Shown one piece after another: positions 17,761-26,642 of a DNA stretch of 64,000 nucleotides (the stretch's first letter is position 1; the number at the start of each line of letters is the position of its first letter). The notes beneath the pieces were generated by a model that had not been told where the DNA came from, ran no database searches, and saw only the letters and a list, made by a program, of their open reading frames with translations. This DNA is from Polyangium mundeleinium (GTDB lineage Bacteria; Myxococcota_A; Polyangia; Polyangiales; Polyangiaceae). The stretch spans positions 4,122,501 through 4,186,500 of the forward strand of contig NZ_JAQNDO010000001.1 in the NCBI RefSeq assembly GCF_028369105.1, given 5' to 3'. Made by a program: the position numbers and the translations under genes.

Positions 17761-19212
17761 ATGCCTCGCCCCTTCAGACACCCGGCGCCGCTCGAGATCG
17801 GAGGCGACGAGCTCCGCGACCTCGTCTCCGCCTGCATGGATCGGCTCGCGCCGTGGCTCGATGGGCTGAAAGAGCAGCCCGCCCATTCGCTCGACGGCAG
17901 CCACAAGGTCGCCCGCGCCTTCGACGAGCCCATGCCCGAGCGCGGCGTGCCCTTCCGGCGCGTGCTCGCGAGGCTCTTCGATCGCGCCCTTCCGGTCAGC
18001 TTGAATGCGGCTTCGCCGGGGTATCTCGGGTACATTCCCGGCGGCGGCCTGCCGAGCACGGCGCTCGCGGATCTCATCGCCGACATCACCAATCGTTATA
18101 CGGGCCTCTGGATGCCTGCGCCCGGATTGGTGCAGCTCGAGATCAGCGTGATTCGCTGGTTCTGCTCGCTCGCGGGATATGGTCCTTCCGCGGGGGGCTG
18201 GCTTTGTTCAGGGGGGTCGATCGCGAACCTCGCCGCCGTCGTGGCGGCCCGCGAGGCGAAGCTCGGGGAGGCGTTCGACGGGGGCGTCCTTTATACCTCG
18301 GAAGGAGGGCATCACTCGATCTCGAAGGCTGCACGCGTCGCCGGTTTTCCGCGGCGGAACACGCGTGTCTTGCCCGTGGACGAATCGTTCCGGTTGCGGC
18401 GCGACGCCCTTGCCAGGGCCGTCGCGGAGGATCGGGCCGCGGGACGCCGGCCTTTCCTGGTCGTCGCGCAGGCCGGCTCCACGCCGGTGGGCGCGGTGGA
18501 TGATCTCGCCGCATTGGCCGATTTCTGTGCGGCGGAGGGGTTATGGCTCCACGTGGATGCGGCGTACGGCGGGTTTTTCCTCCTCACCGAGCGCGGGCGG
18601 GCCGCGCTCGCAGGGATCGAGCGGGCGGACTCCATCGCGCTCGATCCGCACAAGGGGCTCTTTTTGCCCTATGGAACCGGCTGTCTGCTCGTGAAGGAGC
18701 TCGCGACCTTGCGTGCTGCCTTTGCCGAGACGGCCGCGTATCTGCCGCCTTCGCAGGAGGACGAAGACCACTGGAATTTCGCCGACCTCGGCCTCGAATT
18801 GAGCCGTCCGGCCCGCGGTCTTCGTATCTGGTTGCCGCTCTGGCTCCACGGCGCGTCGGCATTTCGCGACGCGCTGAACGAGAAGCTCGATCTCGCGCGA
18901 AGCGCGGCGGCGCGGGTAGGGGCCCTGCCCGGCGTGCGTATCGTGGCCGAGCCCGCGTTGTCCTTGTTCGCGTTTCGCGTCGAGCCGCCGGGCATGAAAG
19001 CCGCGGAGCTCGACGCGTTCAATCGGCGCGTGCTCGCCCGCGTCAATCAGCGAAAGCGCCTGATGTTGACGGGGACGACCTTGCGTGATCCTGCTCTTGG
19101 AGAGGAGGTCTTCGTCCTCCGTGTCTGCGTGCTTTGCTTCCGTACCCACGAGGATCGAATCGACATGTTGTTCGAGGATCTCTCGGAGGCCATCGCGGAC
19201 CCGCGGGGATAA
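17761..19212 (+). CDS. PLP-dependent decarboxylase, group II
   Basis: A 483-residue cytoplasmic enzyme of the group II PLP decarboxylases (aromatic amino acid, glutamate and related decarboxylases), which release CO2 from an amino acid to give an amine. Visible hallmarks are the substrate-side NAASPGYLGYIPGGG, the GSIANLAAVVAAREAK cofactor-binding segment, the aspartate motif LWLHVDAAYGG and the Schiff-base lysine in SIALDPHKGLFLPYG. Length fits the family. The start has AAGGGG just upstream. It stands alone between the cytochrome and two small exported proteins. The substrate cannot be told from sequence; the Trp/Tyr-rich active-site loop is compatible with an aromatic or bulky substrate. 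Confidence 0.85.
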   Translation: MPRPFRHPAPLEIGGDELRDLVSACMDRLAPWLDGLKEQPAHSLDGSHKVARAFDEPMPERGVPFRRVLARLFDRALPVSLNAASPGYLGYIPGGGLPSTALADLIADITNRYTGLWMPAPGLVQLEISVIRWFCSLAGYGPSAGGWLCSGGSIANLAAVVAAREAKLGEAFDGGVLYTSEGGHHSISKAARVAGFPRRNTRVLPVDESFRLRRDALARAVAEDRAAGRRPFLVVAQAGSTPVGAVDDLAALADFCAAEGLWLHVDAAYGGFFLLTERGRAALAGIERADSIALDPHKGLFLPYGTGCLLVKELATLRAAFAETAAYLPPSQEDEDHWNFADLGLELSRPARGLRIWLPLWLHGASAFRDALNEKLDLARSAAARVGALPGVRIVAEPALSLFAFRVEPPGMKAAELDAFNRRVLARVNQRKRLMLTGTTLRDPALGEEVFVLRVCVLCFRTHEDRIDMLFEDLSEAIADPRG

Positions 19213-19455
19213 GGAGGCAGCTTCCTCCGTCCCAGCGCGCTTCGTGGATCCGCGCCACCACAAACCACAACCGAGGTCGGCGCCTCGCAAGGTCCGCTCG
19301 CGCCAAACGTGGGCGAACACGCCGTTAACAATCCCAAATCCCGGCTTCACGAGTGGCTCATGGCGCGGCGGCAGAGTGTTCGTTGGTCAGGGCGCCTGTT
19401 CGAGCAGGCTTTCCGCGGCCTGGGCATTGGCGCGGATCAAGGATGGAGGTCGGTG

Positions 19456-20019
19456 ATGCGGCAGATACGACGTGCCTTTACGTGGACCGCGCTCATGGCA
19501 ATCGTGCCGGGAGGTGCTTGGGCGCAATCAACTCCGCCCGCGGCAGGGCAGCCGCAGAAGCCGGGGATCGAGGCGGCGCCCCACGGCGGTCGGCCCGGCA
19601 GGCCCGGTGAAGGCCAGGGCGCGGCCGCGCGCAGGCCCGGGGAGCCCGAAAGGCCCGTTGAGCCGCAGGGGAGGCCGCCCGGTGAGCCGCAGGGGAAGCC
19701 CGGGGACACGCTCCGCCCGGGGCAGCCGGATGCGGGCGCGCCGGCCGCGCCGCGGAGGGAGGACGACACCGGTCGCGCCGCCCGGCGGAAGGCCCAGGTC
19801 GACAAGGAGCGCCCCGCGGTGGAGGCGTCGCTCAAGCGCCAGCCGATGGATGAAGCGCTCCAGCAGGAGATGAAGCACCACGCGGAGCGTATCGCGCGGC
19901 TCGAGCGGATTCAGAAGCTCGCCGAGCAGTCCGGCGACACGGCCACGGCCGAGCGGGCCAAGAAGGTCCTGGAACAGGAAAACGCGCGGTATTCGAAGTT
20001 CATCCAGTCGCGAAAGTAG
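19456..20019 (+). CDS. Exported Pro/Gly/Arg-rich protein with coiled coil
   Basis: A 187-residue exported protein of unknown function. A clear signal peptide (MRQIRRAFTWTALMAIVPGGAWA) is followed by about 80 residues rich in Pro, Gly, Arg and Gln with collagen-like GxPxRPG spacing, then a charged helical C-terminal half (MKHHAERIARLERIQKLAEQ) that should form a coiled coil. The start follows GGAGGTCGGTG. Upstream in-frame codons to 19309 are not included because they would precede the signal peptide. The next gene begins seven bases after its stop, so they form a two-gene unit with another exported protein. Confidence 0.7.
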   Translation: MRQIRRAFTWTALMAIVPGGAWAQSTPPAAGQPQKPGIEAAPHGGRPGRPGEGQGAAARRPGEPERPVEPQGRPPGEPQGKPGDTLRPGQPDAGAPAAPRREDDTGRAARRKAQVDKERPAVEASLKRQPMDEALQQEMKHHAERIARLERIQKLAEQSGDTATAERAKKVLEQENARYSKFIQSRK

Positions 20020-20026
20020 GCGATTC

Positions 20027-20248
20027 ATGAAGCATTTGCTCTGGATTGGTATTTGTGTCCTCCTCGGCTGCGAGGGCCGCGCGGGAAGCCAGGAGAGCAC
20101 GCCCGCGGGCGCGGCCTCCCAGGCGAGCGCCGTCGCGGACACCGACATCGCCGTCCCCGCCGATTACGAGGACAAGGCGACGCGCAAGATCACCACGGAC
20201 AATTACAAGAAGGAGCTCGACGATCTCGAGCAAAAGGTCGGGAAATGA
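20027..20248 (+). CDS. Small lipoprotein
   Basis: A 73-residue protein with a textbook lipoprotein signal (MKHLLWIGICVLLGC, Cys15). The mature part is short and polar: a Ser/Ala linker and a charged helix ending KKELDDLEQKVGK. It may be anchored in the outer membrane with its helix pairing with the coiled coil of the preceding protein; this is inference from the shared transcript and composition. It ends 16 bases from the stop of the convergent cheA gene. Confidence 0.7.
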   Translation: MKHLLWIGICVLLGCEGRAGSQESTPAGAASQASAVADTDIAVPADYEDKATRKITTDNYKKELDDLEQKVGK

Positions 20249-20264
20249 ACGTGGGCGGGCCGCC

Positions 20265-22382
20265 TCAGATCAGACGCGCCACGGCCTCGAGCAACTTGCG
20301 CTGATCGAAGCGGCCCTTGACGATGTATTCGTCGGCCCCCGCGGCGCTCCCCTGCGCCAGATCCGTCGGCCGATCCAGGCTGGTCACGAGAATCACCGGC
20401 AAGCTCTTGAGCTTGGGATGCGCGCGAATCCGCTGGGTCAGCTCCACGCCATTGAGCCGCGGCATCTGGACGTCCGAGACGACCAGATCGTAAGCGCCTC
20501 CTTGCAGCGCTTGCCAGGCGGCCTCGCCGTCGTTCGCCGTGTCCACCTCGTATCCCGCGGCATCCAGGATGTTCCGCTCCAGCGTCCGGCTCGTGAGCGA
20601 ATCATCGACCACCAGAATGCGTCGTTTCTTCATCGCCTCCGCCGCGTGGACCGTCTCCGTGCGCTCGCCCTGCCGACCCCGCGCCACATCGAGCAGGCGC
20701 GGCACGTCGAGGACGACGGCCAAGACGCCGCTCCCCAGGATCATCGCCCCCGCGATGCCCGGAATACGCGGGACGTTCCAGGGGAGCCCCTTGGCGACGG
20801 ACTCCACTTCCCCGAGGACCTCGTCCACCACGACGCCAAGGCGCGTCGCGCCGTCGGAGAGCGCGACGACGAGGAGTTTGGCCGCGTCGGTTTGTCGGGG
20901 CTCCTGCATCAGCGCCGAGAGCCACCGCAGCCGCAGCGGCTCACCCTCGGCGTCCGGCACCGCCGCGACGCCGTCGACGACCTGCACCTCGGAGGAAGCC
21001 ACCCGAAACGCGCGCGCCACGTAGGCCGTCGGGAGCGCATAAGCGGTGCGCGCCGTGCGCACGAGGAGCGCCTTCGTCGAGACCACCGTCGCCGGCACTT
21101 CCATCCGGAACGTGCCCCCGGCCATCGTGGGCTCGGCGATGCGGACGTGGCCCCCGAGCTCCGAAAGCCGCTGCTTGACGATATCGAGGCCCATGCCTCG
21201 GCCACTCACGTGGCTGATCGATGGCGCCGTGGAAAAACCCGCGAAAAAGACGATCTCGGCGGTCTCCGTGGCATTCATGCGCGCCAGCCGATCCGGCGAC
21301 AAGAGCCCCCGCTCGACGGCCCGGCGGCCGATCTCGGCCGCATCCAGGCCCCGCCCGTCGTCGGACACCTCGAGCTCGACCATCATCCCGGGCGCTCGGG
21401 CGCGCACGCGGATCGTGCCCATGCGTGGTTTGCCCTGGCGCTCCCGGACGTCGGGCGGCTCGATGCCGTGATCCACCGCGTTGCGCAGGAGGTGCATCAT
21501 CGGATCCCGCAGGCCGTCGAGGATCTGCCGGTCGACCTCGATGTCCCCCACGTCCGCGACGAGGCGCGCTTCGCGGCCGACGGCGTGCGCAGTCTCCGCC
21601 ACCGTCCGCCGCCATTGCGGCACCACCCCGGCGAGCGGCAGCATGCGGGCGCGCTTGACGGCGGCCGACCAATCGCGGACGAGGTGCCCGGCGCGCTGCA
21701 CGTCCTGCCGGTTCGCCTCCACCAGAGCATCCAGCCTGCGGGTCGCCTCCCCGAGGGCCGCGCGCAGCTCCCCCGAGGCAGCTCGCTCGATCTGCGAGAG
21801 GTCGAGGAGGCATTGCTCGAGCTCGGCGTGGCGCACGTGCCTGCGCCCCTGCGCGACCAGGAACTCCTCGGCGAAATGCATCAAATCGTCGAGGCGGCTC
21901 GCTTCGACGCGCACCGTGAACGTGGTCGACGCGCTCGCGGGGGCGCCCGGCTTCGCCGGCAGGGTATCGCTCGTGGGGGCAAGATCCGAGGAGACCGTGG
22001 GCTCGGAGACCGTCACCGGCTCCGAGGAGGCCGCGAAGACACGCGCGGCATCGAGGGGCGTGTCTCCCCCCAGAAAACGCGATATGAGGCCGATCCCGTC
22101 GCGCAGGCGCATGACCACTTCGGCGATCGGCGTGCCCTCCTGGCGATAGGCGCCGAGCGCCTCTTCGAGGCCGTGCGCGACCACCTCGACGCCCTCGCTG
22201 CCCGCGACACGCGCCGCCCCCTTGATGTTGTGGAGGATGCGGAGCGCTCGCTCGAGCGCCCAGGCGTCGCCCAGCGTCTCCGACGCCGCGAAGCGCTCGA
22301 CGACCCGCGCGAGATCCTCCAGCGCCTCCGTCGCCTCGTCGCAGAACAACGGCCAAATGTCGTCGTTATCGCTCTGGCTCAT
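20265..22382 (-). CDS. cheA: Hybrid chemotaxis histidine kinase CheA with receiver domain
   Basis: A 705-residue CheA-REC hybrid. Residues 1-110 are an Hpt domain with the phospho-accepting histidine at 51 (RILHNIKGAARVAG). A linker and dimerisation region follow, then the HATPase core with N box (LLRNAVDHGIEPPDVRERQ), G1 (DDGRGLDAAEIG) and G2 (SGRGMGLDIVK), then a CheW-like regulatory domain and a C-terminal receiver (RILVVDDSLTSRT; acceptor Asp in LVVSDVQMPRLNG; switch Lys in EYIVKGR). No P2 CheY-docking domain is obvious. It takes signals from the adjacent MCP through the two CheW proteins; the attached receiver may be a phosphate sink or the output. Last gene of the minus-strand che operon, 51 bases after the MCP gene. 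Confidence 0.92.
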   Translation of the reverse strand: MSQSDNDDIWPLFCDEATEALEDLARVVERFAASETLGDAWALERALRILHNIKGAARVAGSEGVEVVAHGLEEALGAYRQEGTPIAEVVMRLRDGIGLISRFLGGDTPLDAARVFAASSEPVTVSEPTVSSDLAPTSDTLPAKPGAPASASTTFTVRVEASRLDDLMHFAEEFLVAQGRRHVRHAELEQCLLDLSQIERAASGELRAALGEATRRLDALVEANRQDVQRAGHLVRDWSAAVKRARMLPLAGVVPQWRRTVAETAHAVGREARLVADVGDIEVDRQILDGLRDPMMHLLRNAVDHGIEPPDVRERQGKPRMGTIRVRARAPGMMVELEVSDDGRGLDAAEIGRRAVERGLLSPDRLARMNATETAEIVFFAGFSTAPSISHVSGRGMGLDIVKQRLSELGGHVRIAEPTMAGGTFRMEVPATVVSTKALLVRTARTAYALPTAYVARAFRVASSEVQVVDGVAAVPDAEGEPLRLRWLSALMQEPRQTDAAKLLVVALSDGATRLGVVVDEVLGEVESVAKGLPWNVPRIPGIAGAMILGSGVLAVVLDVPRLLDVARGRQGERTETVHAAEAMKKRRILVVDDSLTSRTLERNILDAAGYEVDTANDGEAAWQALQGGAYDLVVSDVQMPRLNGVELTQRIRAHPKLKSLPVILVTSLDRPTDLAQGSAAGADEYIVKGRFDQRKLLEAVARLI

Positions 22383-22433
22383 CCCGCCTCTTCGCTTGCG
22401 CGCTCGGACCCTCGTTTCTCGCTGGAGACACGG

Positions 22434-24077
22434 CTAGAACCGATCGCTGGTGGCTTTGAGGTCGAACGTGAGGCGCTCGATGTCCACGACCGCGCCTTCG
22501 AGTTGCCGGACGCCGGTGGCGTTGTCCCGCGCGGCCTTCGAGATGCCGCCGAGCGCCGAAGCGATCTGCGCGACGCCGGAGGCCTGCTGCGCCGAGGCGC
22601 CGGCGATCTGCCGCGCCCGGGCGGAGCTGTCGCTCAGCACCACGGCCAGGTTCTCCACGATGTCGCGCACCGCCTCGACCGCGCGGCGCCCGTCGTCGCA
22701 GCGCTTGGTGCCCTCCTCGGTCGCCATCACCGCGCTCTGCGTCGCCTTCTGGATCTGCGCGAGGATGCCCCGGATCTGCTGGGTCGCGCGCTTGCTTTGT
22801 TCGGCGAGGCTGCGCACCTCCGACGCGACCACGGAGAAGCCGCGGCCCTGCTCGCCGGCCTTCGCGGCCTCGATGCTCGCGTTGACCGCGAGGAGGTTGC
22901 TCTGCTCCGCGAGATCACTCACCGCGTCGACGATCGTCGCGATCTGCGAGGTCTGCTCGGAGAGCTGGAGGATCTGGGACGCGATGCCGGCGACGCGCTC
23001 GTTGATCGTCTGCATCATCGCCATCGCCTCGAAGAGTTTGTCGCGGCCGAGGTGGCCGTTCTTCGCGGCCTCGTCCGAGATCTGCGCGACCTCACGCGCG
23101 CTCGCCGCGGCGGCCTCGCTCGTTTGCTTCATCTCCTCCACGGTCGTGCTGACCTCCGTCACCGCCGAGGCCTGCTCGGACGCCGTCCCGGCGTACTCCT
23201 TGGCGGTGGCGCTGATCTGGGTCGCGTTCGTGGAGAGCCGGGCGACGCCCTCGCGCATGCTCTTCGTCACGGTCCGCAGCCCATCGGTCATCTCGCGCGC
23301 CGCCCCGACGAGGGTGCCGACCTCGTCGTTCGCCTGCGCGCCGCCCGCGGCGACGTCGACCAGCTTGAGCTCCTCCGAGGCGCCCGCGGTGTCGCCCGCC
23401 GCCATCTTGCGGAAGACCTCGACGAGCCGTGAGATGGGCGCCGCGATCGTCCCCGAGAGCCAGAAGGCGAGCGTGACCGCCACCGCGAGGACGAACCCGA
23501 TGACGAGGATCAACATGTTCCGCGCCTCGGTGTACGTGGCCTGCGCCTGATTGGACGCGGTCGTCGCCTCGCGCCGGTTGTAATCGAGCAGCGCGTCGAG
23601 CGCGACGTTCGAGGTATCGTAATGCGTCTTCGCCGCTGCGAAAAAGTCCTTGCGGGCCTCCTCGTTCTCGTTTTTACGGCTCCTCGCGAGGAGACGCGCG
23701 GCTTCTGCGAGGTGCGCCCGATGCGCATTGACGAACGCGTCGTGGAGTCTCCGCTCGTCGTCGGCGGTGATGGCGCGCTCGTACTCCTGGATTCTCTTGT
23801 CGATGGTGTCCTGCTGCGTCTTGATCTCGACCTCGATGCGCCCCATCTCCCCCTCGTTTACCGAGTCGATGTGGCTGAGGTAGAGCAGGCGAAGGTCGGA
23901 GGTATTCGCATTCAACATGCCGAGCGAATCGACGCTCGGGACGGTGTTCTCCGCGAGGTCTCTGCTGACGTTGCGCAGGTTTCCCGCCTCGTAGACGCTC
24001 ACGATGCCGAGCACGCCCGAGAGTACGGTGACCGCCAGAAACCCTGCCAGCATCCTGCCGCGTATGGTCAAGTTCAT
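22434..24077 (-). CDS. Methyl-accepting chemotaxis protein
   Basis: A 547-residue transmembrane chemoreceptor. N-terminal TM1 (MLAGFLAVTVLSGVLGIVSV) is followed by a roughly 150-residue four-helix-bundle-like periplasmic domain, TM2 (NMLILVIGFVLAVAVTLAFW), a HAMP segment (APISRLVEVFRKMAAGD) and the cytoplasmic signalling domain. The hairpin tip is well conserved (DLAEQSNLLAVNASIEAAKAG), and flanking Gln/Glu-rich helices hold the methylation sites for CheR. ATG 24077 is preferred because GAGGAAA lies five bases upstream; an in-frame TTG at 24089 would overlap the CheW stop. No C-terminal CheR-docking pentapeptide is present. Confidence 0.92.
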   Translation of the reverse strand: MNLTIRGRMLAGFLAVTVLSGVLGIVSVYEAGNLRNVSRDLAENTVPSVDSLGMLNANTSDLRLLYLSHIDSVNEGEMGRIEVEIKTQQDTIDKRIQEYERAITADDERRLHDAFVNAHRAHLAEAARLLARSRKNENEEARKDFFAAAKTHYDTSNVALDALLDYNRREATTASNQAQATYTEARNMLILVIGFVLAVAVTLAFWLSGTIAAPISRLVEVFRKMAAGDTAGASEELKLVDVAAGGAQANDEVGTLVGAAREMTDGLRTVTKSMREGVARLSTNATQISATAKEYAGTASEQASAVTEVSTTVEEMKQTSEAAAASAREVAQISDEAAKNGHLGRDKLFEAMAMMQTINERVAGIASQILQLSEQTSQIATIVDAVSDLAEQSNLLAVNASIEAAKAGEQGRGFSVVASEVRSLAEQSKRATQQIRGILAQIQKATQSAVMATEEGTKRCDDGRRAVEAVRDIVENLAVVLSDSSARARQIAGASAQQASGVAQIASALGGISKAARDNATGVRQLEGAVVDIERLTFDLKATSDRF

Positions 24078-24085
24078 GTCTTTCC

Positions 24086-24625
24086 TCAATCCGTGGTCGC
24101 CCGGGTTGCCAGATCCGGGCTTTCCCCCTCGCCCTGCGCGACGGGAAGTCGCTCGACGTCGATGATCGCGATGAGATCCTTCGTCATGGCTTGAATGGGA
24201 CGATGCGAATCGGCCTTCATCTGCGCCGACAGTTCGTCCTCGTGAATGTCCCGGAAGCCGAGGACGGACTCGACCGCCAATCCGAGCGGCCCTCCCGCGC
24301 CCTCCACGACGGCCATGGCGCTCGCGCGCTCTCCGCCCGCGCCGAGGATCGACGCGAGATCCACGACGCCGACGATCTCGCCGCGGACGTGCGTGATGCC
24401 GAGCAGCCAGCGCGGGAGGCCCGGCAGCGCGGTGATATCGGGGATCGGGACGATCTCGCGTAACACCTCGACCGGGATCCCGAGGCGCTGCGTCGCCGCG
24501 CCGACGAGCGCGACCCGGGCGGCGATCCGGCGAGGCCCGTCGTCGTTCGCCGTCCCGGCCAGGCGCTCCGCGCGCCGCTTGAGGATCTCCTCGCGCGTCG
24601 CGACGTTTTCCTGTCGTGCTTTCAT
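24086..24625 (-). CDS. cheW: CheW-like coupling protein
   Basis: A 179-residue CheW, the adaptor linking chemoreceptors to CheA in the signalling array. The CheW fold is clear: RLGIPVEVLREIVPIPDITA, the LLGITHVRGEIVGVVDLASI core, then the second barrel with FRDIHEDELSAQ and the C-terminal strand DLIAIIDVERL. A charged N-terminal helix (KARQENVATREEILKRRAER) of about 40 residues extends the usual start. The ATG at 24625 overlaps the cheR stop in ATGA, so it is translationally coupled, and GGAAGGA lies just upstream. It is one of two CheW proteins in the operon. Confidence 0.88.
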   Translation of the reverse strand: MKARQENVATREEILKRRAERLAGTANDDGPRRIAARVALVGAATQRLGIPVEVLREIVPIPDITALPGLPRWLLGITHVRGEIVGVVDLASILGAGGERASAMAVVEGAGGPLGLAVESVLGFRDIHEDELSAQMKADSHRPIQAMTKDLIAIIDVERLPVAQGEGESPDLATRATTD

Positions 24626-26049
24626 AACAGTCCTTCCTTGACGAACCGTACGGCGTCGAGGAGCTGCCCCGCCGTGGTCTCGCCGTCCTCGAGCTGCGCG
24701 TCGGCTGGGGAATTCACGAGGAGCGCTTCCAGCGCGCGCCCTTGCGTGATGGCCTGCCCGACCTGACCGGCTCTCTGCAGCGCAACGACGTACCAATAAC
24801 GTGCGAGTCGGTGCTCGGGCCGCAAGAACAACGTTCGCCGTAGGTCCTCCACGGCGGCCTCGGGTTTGCCTCGCTCCAGCGAGAGCTGGGCCCGGATCAT
24901 GTATCCGATCGGCGCCGTCGAGGGCTGCTCGAGCAGCGCCGTGACGACCGTGAGCACGGCGGCGGGGTGGCTCAAATCGGCGCGACGTAAGGCCTCCGCT
25001 TCGGCATCACGAGGGTCTGCGGGCGCCGGGGCCGCAGGCGGCGCCGGGGTCGCAGGCCGCGCCGGGGCCGTAGATCGCGCCGGGGCCGTAGATCGCGCCG
25101 GGGCTGCGCGGACCGACGCGCGCGCCGGCCGCCCTGCCGCGGGGAGGGTTGCGCGCGCGCCCGAAGCGGAGTGCCCTGCGCGCGAGGAGCGAGGCGCACG
25201 GCCGCGGCGGCTCGATGGCACGGGCTGGTCGGGCTCGAAGCCCGGGGCGCGTGAGCGATAGATGCTCGTGCTGTCGTGGCCCACCTCGACGAAAAATGCC
25301 GTGTTCGGTCGAGGATCGGCAGGTGCTACGATGAGCAGCCCGCCGGGCCGGAGCACGCGGTGAAACTCGCGATACGCGTCGGCGATCACGCTCGGGCTGA
25401 GGTAGATGGCGACGTTCCGGAAAAACACGGCGTCCACCGAGGCCGCGGGCAACGTCGCCGCATGGTGCACCACGTGCCCCACGTCGAAGTTCACCGCCCG
25501 CCGGACGAGGTCCGCCACCTCGGCGCTCGTCCCTTCTCCGCGCCGAAAATAGCTGGCCGCGAGCCAGGCCGGCGCGTCGCGAAAGGCCCACGCGCCGTAG
25601 ACGGCGGCGCGCGCCTTGCGGATCGCCTCGGGGCTGATGTCCGACCCGAGAATGCGGACCCGCGCGAGCGCGCTCGCGCCGAGCCGCGCGTGGACGGCGA
25701 TGGCAATGGAATACGGCTCCTCGCCGGTCGCGCAGCCAGCCGAGAGCACACACGCGCTCGCGAGCGGATCGGCGGAGAGCCGCGCATGGATCGTATCGAC
25801 CAGAAAATCGAAATGGCCGTGATGCCGAAAAAAAAACGTCTCCCGGACGGTGAGGTGGTCGAGGAGCTCGGGCAGGAGAGAAGGCCACGTCGCCGGTTCC
25901 CGCTTCAGCGCCTCGACCGTGGTGCCGCGACGAACCGCGATGTGTTCGAGCCCGCGCGAGGCCTGGACCGCCCAATCGTCGCGCGGTGAGAGCCCACTCG
26001 CGCGCGCGATCGCGTCGAGCAACGCGTCGAGCCCGCCCTCGCCGCTCAT
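24622..26049 (-). CDS. cheR: CheR methyltransferase with TPR domain
   Basis: A 475-residue fusion. Residues 1-270 are a CheR-type SAM-dependent methyltransferase that methylates glutamates on chemoreceptors: N-terminal helical subdomain, the LTVRETFFFRHHGHF segment, SAM-binding LSAGCATGEEPYSIA and the VFFRNVAIYL motif. A Pro/Ala/Arg linker containing ARSTAP repeats follows, then a C-terminal TPR region (LSLERGKPEAAVEDLRRTLF). TPR-bearing CheRs are known from Frz and other non-flagellar systems, where the TPRs direct interactions. Its start overlaps the preceding cheW stop by ATGA. No CheB is found in the operon or window. Confidence 0.9.
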   Translation of the reverse strand: MSGEGGLDALLDAIARASGLSPRDDWAVQASRGLEHIAVRRGTTVEALKREPATWPSLLPELLDHLTVRETFFFRHHGHFDFLVDTIHARLSADPLASACVLSAGCATGEEPYSIAIAVHARLGASALARVRILGSDISPEAIRKARAAVYGAWAFRDAPAWLAASYFRRGEGTSAEVADLVRRAVNFDVGHVVHHAATLPAASVDAVFFRNVAIYLSPSVIADAYREFHRVLRPGGLLIVAPADPRPNTAFFVEVGHDSTSIYRSRAPGFEPDQPVPSSRRGRAPRSSRAGHSASGARATLPAAGRPARASVRAAPARSTAPARSTAPARPATPAPPAAPAPADPRDAEAEALRRADLSHPAAVLTVVTALLEQPSTAPIGYMIRAQLSLERGKPEAAVEDLRRTLFLRPEHRLARYWYVVALQRAGQVGQAITQGRALEALLVNSPADAQLEDGETTAGQLLDAVRFVKEGLL

Positions 26050-26642
26050 CGCCCCGGCATCTCCTCGTGCCCCGCGCGCGGAGCCTCGGGAGGTTCGTCG
26101 AGCGGCGGGATGTCCGAGGTGGCGATGAGGCGGCTCAGGCTGAAGAGGAGCACGAGCCCCTTGGCGTCGCGGAGCGTCGCCCGCACGTAAGGCGCGATGG
26201 GCAAACTCGCCCCCGGGGCATTCGTGCGCTCTGCCAGCGCGAGCACGCTCACGCCCAGCACTTCCTGCACGACGAGGCCGATTCGCTGCTCGGCGTGCCG
26301 GCAGATGACGATCTGATCGTCAAGGTCGAGCGCCCGCCCTCGGCGTTCGATCCGGGCCGCCACGTCCAGCACCGGGAGCGCCCGACCGCGGAGGTTCAAG
26401 AGCCCGTGCACCCACGGAGGCGCTTCGGGCAAGGGCGCCATCGCGGCCGCGGGGACCGCGCGCTCGACGACGTCGAGGGGCAAGGCGACCCGCGTCTCCT
26501 CGACCCGACAAACGACCGCCTGGATCTCGCCCGCGAGGGGCAGCGGTTCGTCGACTTCGTGTGCCGACGTGGAGCGCTCGAGCTCATAGAGGCGTCGCTT
26601 GAGCTCGGCGATTTCCCGCCCGATGTCATGACGCGTGCTCAC
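26046..26642 (-). CDS. cheW: CheW-like coupling protein, second copy
   Basis: A 198-residue CheW with an N-terminal coiled segment (REIAELKRRLYELERS) before the fold. Core motifs are present: VVCRVEETRVALPLDVVERA, the docking strand PWVHGLLNLRGRALPVLDVA, LVVQEVLGVSVLA and a C-terminal strand GLVLLFSLSRLIA. Sequence is clearly different from the other CheW in the operon, so the two probably bridge different partners or build alternative rings. Coupled to both neighbours by 4-base ATGA overlaps. Confidence 0.88.
   Translation of the reverse strand: MSTRHDIGREIAELKRRLYELERSTSAHEVDEPLPLAGEIQAVVCRVEETRVALPLDVVERAVPAAAMAPLPEAPPWVHGLLNLRGRALPVLDVAARIERRGRALDLDDQIVICRHAEQRIGLVVQEVLGVSVLALAERTNAPGASLPIAPYVRATLRDAKGLVLLFSLSRLIATSDIPPLDEPPEAPRAGHEEMPGR

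Noticed and set aside
20046-23432. 1128-codon plus-strand open frame over the CheA and MCP genes
   Set aside because: Antisense to two certain genes; Arg/His/Asp-rich, no recognisable domain.
24077-24089. TTG at 24089 as MCP start
   Set aside because: The ATG four codons later has a well-placed GAGGAAA ribosome site and a better N terminus.
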